Source: Pseudomonas sp. CFII64 (lineage in GTDB: Bacteria > Pseudomonadota > Gammaproteobacteria > Pseudomonadales > Pseudomonadaceae). Taken from it: a stretch of DNA of 64,000 nucleotides. A program made the translations under genes and the position numbers. Of the stretch, positions 58,615 through 64,000 are shown in pieces; the first letter of the stretch is position 1; each line of letters starts with the position of its first letter. The notes below the pieces were generated by a model. That model saw nothing but the letters and a program-made list of their open reading frames with translations, was not told the origin of the DNA and searched no databases. The stretch covers positions 1 to 64,000 of the forward strand of contig NZ_ATLO01000009.1 of NCBI RefSeq assembly GCF_000416235.1. Reading direction: 5' to 3'.

Positions 58615-59228
58615 ACGCGCTCCTTGCGAATGCCGATCATGGCCAGCAGCGTTTTCGGAACCAGCGCGACCATCACCAGATGCATCATCACGAAGGCCAC
58701 CAACAGCGCCATGGCGAAGAAGTGCACACGGCGCGCCCCTTCGTATCCCCACAGCAATTCACGCAACAATGGAAACTGCACCGACTTCCACAACACCAGC
58801 CCGGACAGTACCAATAGCGTGATGTCGAGCATCACGAACAGGTATGCCGCCCGTTGCACCTGGTTGTAATGACCAAGGTCGGCGTGCCCAAGCTTTCCTC
58901 TCAGGGCTGCCCATAAATCATGCAGCACACCTTTGGGCGACACCGGGAAGAAACGCCGCTTCAGGCGTCCACTGAACAGATTGAAGGCCAGGTAGATAAG
59001 GCCGTTGATCGCCAGAAACCACATTGCCGCGAAATGCCATTGCAACGCGCCGCCAAGCCAGCCGCCGAGGGTGATCGACTTGGGAAAACTGAATGCGTAG
59101 ATCGGCGCGGCGTTGTAAATACGCCAGCCACTGGTGACCATCAACAACACCGCCAAGGCGTTGAGCCAATGGGTAAACCTTAACCAACGTGGATGGCTGG
59201 CCCTGGGTGAAGCAGATGGCTGCGACAT
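58611..59228 (-). CDS. Cytochrome b561-like membrane subunit
   Basis: The product is 205 aa with four membrane helices typical of cytochrome b561/thiosulfate reductase b subunits. Candidate haem ligands: H in RFTHWLNALAV, H in LQWHFAAMW, H in ARRVHFFAM and H in VMMHLVMV. It should pass quinol electrons to the molybdopterin subunit coded directly after it (4-base overlap). Confidence 0.88.
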   Translation of the reverse strand: MSQPSASPRASHPRWLRFTHWLNALAVLLMVTSGWRIYNAAPIYAFSFPKSITLGGWLGGALQWHFAAMWFLAINGLIYLAFNLFSGRLKRRFFPVSPKGVLHDLWAALRGKLGHADLGHYNQVQRAAYLFVMLDITLLVLSGLVLWKSVQFPLLRELLWGYEGARRVHFFAMALLVAFVMMHLVMVALVPKTLLAMIGIRKERV

Positions 59229-59505
59229 GTTCGGCTTCCCGCTCGTGACTCATTGGTTGCGAGTATGGGCGGCGGAATATCTCCAAATCCTCACGCAAAG
59301 TTAAATTAATCGTGATAACTCGCGCCTGGCTGCGTTCACAAAAGTCGAATTTCATGTGGTGCGAACGGGGTGGATTAAAGGCCGCAAAGCCCGCCAATTT
59401 CCCGGATTTACAGCGCCGTTTGCCCGCCGCGACCCCATCCCATTTGCCCCAAAGCCCTCGCTCTGCTAGTGTCGCGGCGGTTTAACCTCTACCGGAATAG
59501 CGCTC

Positions 59506-59748
59506 ATGGCCCGCAAGAAAGCTGCACTGGATTTCGAACAATCCCTCGCTGATCTGCAAACGCTGGTAGAGCGTCTGGAGAATGGCGAGCTGTCGCTGGA
59601 AGATTCGTTGACCGCGTTCGAACAGGGGATTCGCCTGACTCGCGACTGCCAGGGCGCTTTGGCGCAGGCGGAGCAGAAAGTTCAGGTGTTGCTGGAGCGT
59701 GACGGTGAGTTGGCCGAAGAGCCTTTCGATGCGGAACAGCCCGAATGA
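59506..59748 (+). CDS. xseB: Exodeoxyribonuclease VII small subunit
   Basis: XseB pairs with XseA to degrade single-stranded DNA. The product is 80 aa. The family pattern [20 protein letters not shown] and [19 protein letters not shown] is clear. The stop overlaps the ispA start by 4 bases (ATGA). It begins the xseB-ispA-dxs set common in gammaproteobacteria. Confidence 0.97.
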   Translation: MARKKAALDFEQSLADLQTLVERLENGELSLEDSLTAFEQGIRLTRDCQGALAQAEQKVQVLLERDGELAEEPFDAEQPE

Positions 59749-60632
59749 TTGCGAGCTATCAGGCCCAGTGCCAGCTGCGCGTCAACGCGGCGCTCGACAG
59801 TCTGTTTGTTGCACCTGGCCCCGAGCTGGCGCGGCTTTACGACGCCATGCGCTACAGCGTGATGAACGGCGGCAAGCGCGTGCGGCCGTTGCTGGCCTAT
59901 GCCGCTTGCGAAGCCCTCGGTGGCAAGGCTGAAGACGCCAACGGCGCGGCCTGTGCGGTGGAGTTGATCCACGCGTATTCGCTGGTGCATGACGATTTGC
60001 CGGCCATGGACGATGACGATCTTCGTCGCGGTCAGCCAACCACCCATAAAGCATTTGATGAAGCCTGTGCGATTCTGGCCGGCGATGGTTTGCAGAGCCT
60101 GGCCTTTACCGCGCTGTTCGATCAGCGCCTGACACCGCAAAGCGCAGAAACCCGCATGCAAATGGTCGGTGCCTTGGCACTCGCAGCAGGCCCGGCGGGC
60201 ATGGTCGGTGGTCAGGCCATTGATCTGGGTTCGGTGGGCATCAAGCTTGATCAGACCGCGCTGGCGTTCATGCACCGGCACAAGACCGGCGCGCTGATTG
60301 AAGCCAGCGTCAGGTTGGGCGCATTGGCCAGCGGCCATGCGGATCAGCCCCGCCTTGACGCGTTGCAGACCTACGCTCGCGCCATCGGCCTGGCTTTTCA
60401 GGTGCAGGACGACATCCTCGATGTCGAAAGCGATACCGCAACCCTCGGCAAGCGCCAGGGTGCGGATATTGCCCGGGATAAACCGACCTATCCCGCCTTG
60501 CTGGGCCTCGATGCCGCCAAGGCTTACGCCCTGGAATTGCGCGATCAGGCACTGGATGCCCTGCGACCTTTCGACGCGGCCGCGCAACCGCTGCGCGATC
60601 TGGCCCGTTACATCGTCGAGCGGCGTAACTAA
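59745..60632 (+). CDS. ispA: (2E,6E)-farnesyl diphosphate synthase
   Basis: IspA condenses DMAPP and two IPP to farnesyl diphosphate for ubiquinone and undecaprenyl phosphate. The product is 295 aa. The aspartate-rich motifs are [15 protein letters not shown] (first) and [12 protein letters not shown] (second), with [10 protein letters not shown] for IPP binding. It overlaps xseB and precedes dxs by 159 bases. Confidence 0.97.
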   Translation: MIASYQAQCQLRVNAALDSLFVAPGPELARLYDAMRYSVMNGGKRVRPLLAYAACEALGGKAEDANGAACAVELIHAYSLVHDDLPAMDDDDLRRGQPTTHKAFDEACAILAGDGLQSLAFTALFDQRLTPQSAETRMQMVGALALAAGPAGMVGGQAIDLGSVGIKLDQTALAFMHRHKTGALIEASVRLGALASGHADQPRLDALQTYARAIGLAFQVQDDILDVESDTATLGKRQGADIARDKPTYPALLGLDAAKAYALELRDQALDALRPFDAAAQPLRDLARYIVERRN

Positions 60633-60791
60633 ACGACTATCAGCCCTCATAACGTGACGAACTGGCGCGCATTAGTCAGGTCACAGTCTTGTGTTTGATC
60701 TTTGTGTCTGTGCATCCGCTGCCGCACTTCATGGGCAGCATGCGATGCATCAGGTAAACTGCCGCCTCTTTTACTAATAACGATTCGCCTG

Positions 60792-62687
60792 ATGCCCACG
60801 ACGTTCAAAGAGATTCCCCGCGAGCGCCCTGCCACACCGCTGCTCGACCGTGCTGAAACGCCGGACGGCTTGCGTCGGCTGGGTGAAGCCGAGCTGGAAG
60901 CCCTGGCCGATGAACTGCGCCTGGAGCTTCTTTATTCCGTTGGCCAGACCGGCGGGCATTTCGGTGCCGGTCTCGGTGTCATCGAACTGACCATCGCCTT
61001 GCATTACGTGTTCGATACGCCCGATGACCGTCTGGTCTGGGATGTCGGCCATCAGGCGTATCCGCACAAGATCCTCACCGGTCGCCGCCAGCGCATGGCC
61101 ACCCTGCGCCAGAAGGACGGCGTTGCCGCCTTTCCGCGTCGCAGCGAGAGCGAGTACGACACATTTGGCGTCGGCCACTCCAGCACCTCCATCAGCGCCG
61201 CGCTGGGCATGGCGATTGCCGCCCGCTTGCAGGGCCGCTCGCCCAAGGCCATCGCCGTTATCGGTGATGGCGCGCTGACCGCCGGCATGGCGTTCGAGGC
61301 GTTGAATCACGCGCCTGAAGTCGCCGCTGACATGCTGGTGATCCTCAACGACAACGACATGTCGATCTCGCGCAACGTCGGCGGGCTGTCGAATTATCTG
61401 GCGAAAATCCTTTCCAGCCGCACTTACGCCAGCATGCGCGAAGGCAGCAAAAAGGTGCTGTCGCGCCTGCCCGGCGCCTGGGAAATTGCCCGGCGCACGG
61501 AAGAATACGCCAAAGGCATGCTGGTCCCCGGCACGCTGTTCGAAGAGCTGGGCTGGAACTACATCGGCCCTATCGACGGCCATGACCTGCCAACCCTGAT
61601 CGCCACACTGCGCAACATGCGTGACCTCAAAGGTCCGCAGTTCCTGCACGTGGTGACCAAGAAAGGTAAAGGTTTCGCGCCTGCCGAAGCCGATCCGATT
61701 GGCTATCACGCGATTACCAAGCTCGAACCCCTGAATGCCCCGGTTGCCGCGCCAAAAAAGGTCAGCGGCCCGAAGTATTCGGGTGTATTCGGACAGTGGA
61801 TCTGCGACATGGCGCAGGCCGATTCGCGCCTGGTCGGCATCACTCCGGCGATGAAAGAAGGCTCGGATCTGGTGGCGTTCAGCGAGCAATTCCCGGAGCG
61901 TTACTTCGACGTCGCGATTGCCGAGCAACACGCGGTAACGCTGGCAGCGGGCATGGCCTGCGAAGGCGCCAAACCGGTGGTGGCGATTTACTCGACCTTC
62001 TTGCAACGCGGCTACGATCAGCTGATCCATGACGTGGCGGTGCAAAACCTCGATGTGCTGTTCGCCATTGACCGCGCCGGCCTGGTGGGCGAAGACGGTC
62101 CGACTCACGCGGGCAGTTTCGATTTGTCCTACCTGCGTTGCATCCCCGGCATGCTGGTGATGACGCCGAGCGATGAGAACGAGTTGCGCCTGATGCTCAG
62201 CACCGGGTACCTGCACAACGGCCCGGCCGCCGTGCGCTACCCGCGCGGCTCAGGCCCGAACGCGGTGATCGACAGCAGCCTTGAGCCTGTCGAAATCGGC
62301 AAGGCCGTGGTGCGTCGCACCGGCCAGGGTGTGGCGATCCTGGTGTTCGGCGTGCAACTGGCCGATGCCTTGAAAGTTGCCGAGAAAATCGACGCCACCG
62401 TGATCGACATGCGTTTCGTCAAACCCATCGATGAAGCGCTGATCCGCGACGCCGCTGCCAATCACGAGTTGCTGGTGACCCTTGAGGAAAACGCCGTCAT
62501 GGGTGGCGCGGGTGCAGCCGTCAGCGAGTTCCTGGCGCGGGAAAACATCCTCAAATCCGTGCTGCACCTGGGCTTGCCGGACGCTTACGTCGAACACGCC
62601 AAGCCTGCACAAATGCTGGCCGAGTGCGGGTTGGATGAAGCGGGGATTGAAGCGGCGATCAACGAGCGATTGGTGTTGATTGGTTGA
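60792..62687 (+). CDS. dxs: 1-deoxy-D-xylulose-5-phosphate synthase
   Basis: Dxs makes DXP from pyruvate and glyceraldehyde-3-phosphate, the entry and main control step of the MEP pathway. The product is 631 aa. Thiamine-diphosphate motif [16 protein letters not shown] ... [13 protein letters not shown], the transketolase-type middle domain with the catalytic Glu in [15 protein letters not shown] and [12 protein letters not shown], and a C-terminal transketolase domain. The ATG at 60792 starts [17 protein letters not shown]; an upstream start adds 30 unrelated residues. Confidence 0.98.
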   Translation: MPTTFKEIPRERPATPLLDRAETPDGLRRLGEAELEALADELRLELLYSVGQTGGHFGAGLGVIELTIALHYVFDTPDDRLVWDVGHQAYPHKILTGRRQRMATLRQKDGVAAFPRRSESEYDTFGVGHSSTSISAALGMAIAARLQGRSPKAIAVIGDGALTAGMAFEALNHAPEVAADMLVILNDNDMSISRNVGGLSNYLAKILSSRTYASMREGSKKVLSRLPGAWEIARRTEEYAKGMLVPGTLFEELGWNYIGPIDGHDLPTLIATLRNMRDLKGPQFLHVVTKKGKGFAPAEADPIGYHAITKLEPLNAPVAAPKKVSGPKYSGVFGQWICDMAQADSRLVGITPAMKEGSDLVAFSEQFPERYFDVAIAEQHAVTLAAGMACEGAKPVVAIYSTFLQRGYDQLIHDVAVQNLDVLFAIDRAGLVGEDGPTHAGSFDLSYLRCIPGMLVMTPSDENELRLMLSTGYLHNGPAAVRYPRGSGPNAVIDSSLEPVEIGKAVVRRTGQGVAILVFGVQLADALKVAEKIDATVIDMRFVKPIDEALIRDAAANHELLVTLEENAVMGGAGAAVSEFLARENILKSVLHLGLPDAYVEHAKPAQMLAECGLDEAGIEAAINERLVLIG

Positions 62688-62721
62688 GATCCGTCATGCG
62701 GCGCACGCCGCAGATGGATTC

Positions 62722-62815
62722 GGTAGGACCGGACTTGTCCGGGAAGACGTTGGGTCTGAGGAGCAATATCTTCAGCGCCTGCACCGGCCTCTTCGGGGAC
62801 AAGTCCCCTCCTACC
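62722..62815. repeat. Hybrid REP-like inverted pair
   Basis: The left element ggtaggaccggacttgtccgg and the right cttcggggacaagtcccctcctacc are imperfect inverted copies. The right arm is identical to that at 40427-40450, while the left has the cc-gg ends of the ccggcttcagccgg family around the acttgt centre. It lies between dxs and the minus-strand membrane gene. Confidence 0.85.
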
Positions 62816-62817
62816 AT

Positions 62818-63237
62818 TCAGCCCAGCTGCCGCGGTATCCGATACAGATACAGCAACACCACGCTGGATATCGCCAGCAATACCAATGGCACCGCTTCCA
62901 GCCCGACGAACACGGCTGCGGCGGCAATCCACGCGGGCAGTCCGGCAGCGAGAAAGGCTTTGCCCCGGACAGCGGCGAGCTGACGCCAGGCGGCGGCTTC
63001 TTCAGGGGTATCCAGTGCGGCCTCGGTAGCGATCAATGCGCGTTTGTAGGCACCGAACGGCTTGAGACTGACGAACATCGACAGCAGTCCGGCGATAAAC
63101 AACGGCATCGCCAGCACCAACGACATGGTTTTACTGGAGCCGAACAGCGCACTGGCGATCAGCAAAGGCGCCAGCGTCAGAATCAATTGCCACCACCATG
63201 CCAGCGCCAGGCGGCGCCTCTGGTTGTTGCGAATCAC
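62818..63237 (-). CDS. Small membrane protein, unknown
   Basis: The product is 139 aa with four predicted membrane helices ([71 protein letters not shown]). I do not recognise the family. It overlaps the ribA stop by 4 bases, so it is coupled to ribA. Codon use is core-like. Confidence 0.75.
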   Translation of the reverse strand: MIRNNQRRRLALAWWWQLILTLAPLLIASALFGSSKTMSLVLAMPLFIAGLLSMFVSLKPFGAYKRALIATEAALDTPEEAAAWRQLAAVRGKAFLAAGLPAWIAAAAVFVGLEAVPLVLLAISSVVLLYLYRIPRQLG

Positions 63238-63851
63238 GCGCGATCTGCCTCGCCTTGATGTTCATTGCCCATCATGTGGCCGAGTTTGCCGGCTTTGGTG
63301 GCCAGGTACAGTTTGTTGTGCGGGTTGTGGCCGGTATGCAGCGGCACGCGCTCGGCGACAGTGATGCCCATCTCGGTCAAGGCTTTGACCTTGCGCGGAT
63401 TGTTGGTCATCAAGCGCAGGGACTCGACGCCCAGATGCTGCAGCATCGGCAGGCAAATCGCATAATCGCGCTGATCAGCCGCGAAGCCGAGACGTTCGTT
63501 GGCCTCCACGGTATCGGCACCGCCGTCCTGCAATTCGTAGGCGCGGATCTTGTTCAGCAGGCCAATGCCCCGGCCTTCCTGGCGCAGATACAGCAAAACG
63601 CCGCGACCTTCGGACGCGATGGCGCGCAAGGCGGCTTCGAGCTGGGAGCCGCAGTCGCAACGCTGACTGAACAAGGCATCGCCCGTCAGGCATTCGGAAT
63701 GCACCCGACCGAGGACCGGAGCGCCATCGGACACGTCGCCGAGGCTCAAAACGAGATGTTCACGGCCCGTTGCAGACTCAAGAAAGCCGTGCATGGTGAA
63801 TTGCGCAAACGGGGTTGGCAGCTTGGAAGCGGCGACAAATACGACGGGCAC
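63234..63851 (-). CDS. ribA: GTP cyclohydrolase II
   Basis: RibA opens the GTP imidazole ring in the first step of riboflavin synthesis. The product is 205 aa from a GTG start (63851, [15 protein letters not shown]), the length of P. aeruginosa RibA. The zinc cysteines are in [20 protein letters not shown], the catalytic region in [20 protein letters not shown]. An ATG 13 codons upstream is possible but lacks family support. The small membrane protein gene follows with a 4-base overlap. Confidence 0.96.
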   Translation of the reverse strand: MPVVFVAASKLPTPFAQFTMHGFLESATGREHLVLSLGDVSDGAPVLGRVHSECLTGDALFSQRCDCGSQLEAALRAIASEGRGVLLYLRQEGRGIGLLNKIRAYELQDGGADTVEANERLGFAADQRDYAICLPMLQHLGVESLRLMTNNPRKVKALTEMGITVAERVPLHTGHNPHNKLYLATKAGKLGHMMGNEHQGEADRA

Positions 63852-63988
63852 CGGGTGCTCCTGATCAGTATGAGGACTGGAAATTCGCAAGGCGGCATTG
63901 TAACAGCAGGTTCCTGCAGACGCTTAGGCTGAATTATCAGTCATACAGATCAGGAAGTTAGATCAATGCTTTAGGAAGATTCAGGAAT

Positions 63989-64000
63989 ATGCGCCGCGCC
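63989..64000 (+). CDS. Possible start of the next gene (cut by the window end)
   Basis: An ATG preceded by agga (63982-63986) opens M-R-R-A at the window edge, divergent from ribA. This could be the beginning of a signal peptide, but four codons cannot support a product call. Confidence 0.2.

Overview
The window is a stretch of a Pseudomonas chromosome, most likely the P. fluorescens group. The evidence is high GC with matching codon use, the gene order typical of the genus (miaB, phoH-like, ybeY, corC, lnt, leuS, lptE, holA; and proA, nadD, rsfS, rlmH, mrdA, rodA, mltB, rlpA, dacA, ybeD, lipB, lipA), and REP-type palindrome pairs in intergenic spaces. No rRNA, tRNA or CRISPR array was seen.

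Positions 1-26080 are ordinary core genome. They hold a Sel1-repeat protein, tRNA thiomethylation (miaB), a ribosome/RNA maturation and envelope operon (phoH-like, ybeY, corC, lnt), leuS-lptE-holA, the ribosome rescue factor arfA with a hairpin inside its own coding region, and a long minus-strand cell-shape, peptidoglycan and lipoate block read from proA down to lipA. Positions 26600-42743 are core or flexible genome: mpg, a DedA-PAP2 fusion, lrgAB, a MaoC protein, a MORN-repeat/C13-peptidase lipoprotein, ubiX-mpl, an AcoR-type activator divergent from an aldehyde dehydrogenase with a very good sigma-54 promoter, a second DedA protein, mtfA and ppa.

Positions 44110-57299 form a mobile genomic island bounded by a 24-bp direct repeat. 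A tyrosine integrase sits at the left end. Just inside both ends lies the same tandem pair of 12-bp sequences, which look like integrase arm sites. The cargo is a hypothetical protein, a truncated second integrase, a 1-kb structured non-coding stretch, a complete type I restriction-modification operon (hsdM-hsdS-hsdR, each gene overlapping the next), and a separate AT-rich gene coding for an HsdM-like protein fused to a C-terminal FRG domain. In that last protein the catalytic NPPF motif reads VPPF and the SAM-binding loop is altered. This makes it the best candidate in the window for an undescribed defence factor: a probably inactive methyltransferase used as a DNA- or modification-sensing scaffold for an FRG effector.

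Positions 57300-64000 return to core genome: an MXKDX pentapeptide-repeat protein, a Tat-exported molybdopterin oxidoreductase with its cytochrome b partner, xseB-ispA-dxs (isoprenoid precursor supply), a small membrane protein and ribA. All functional calls are from reading motifs and gene order; no database search was run.
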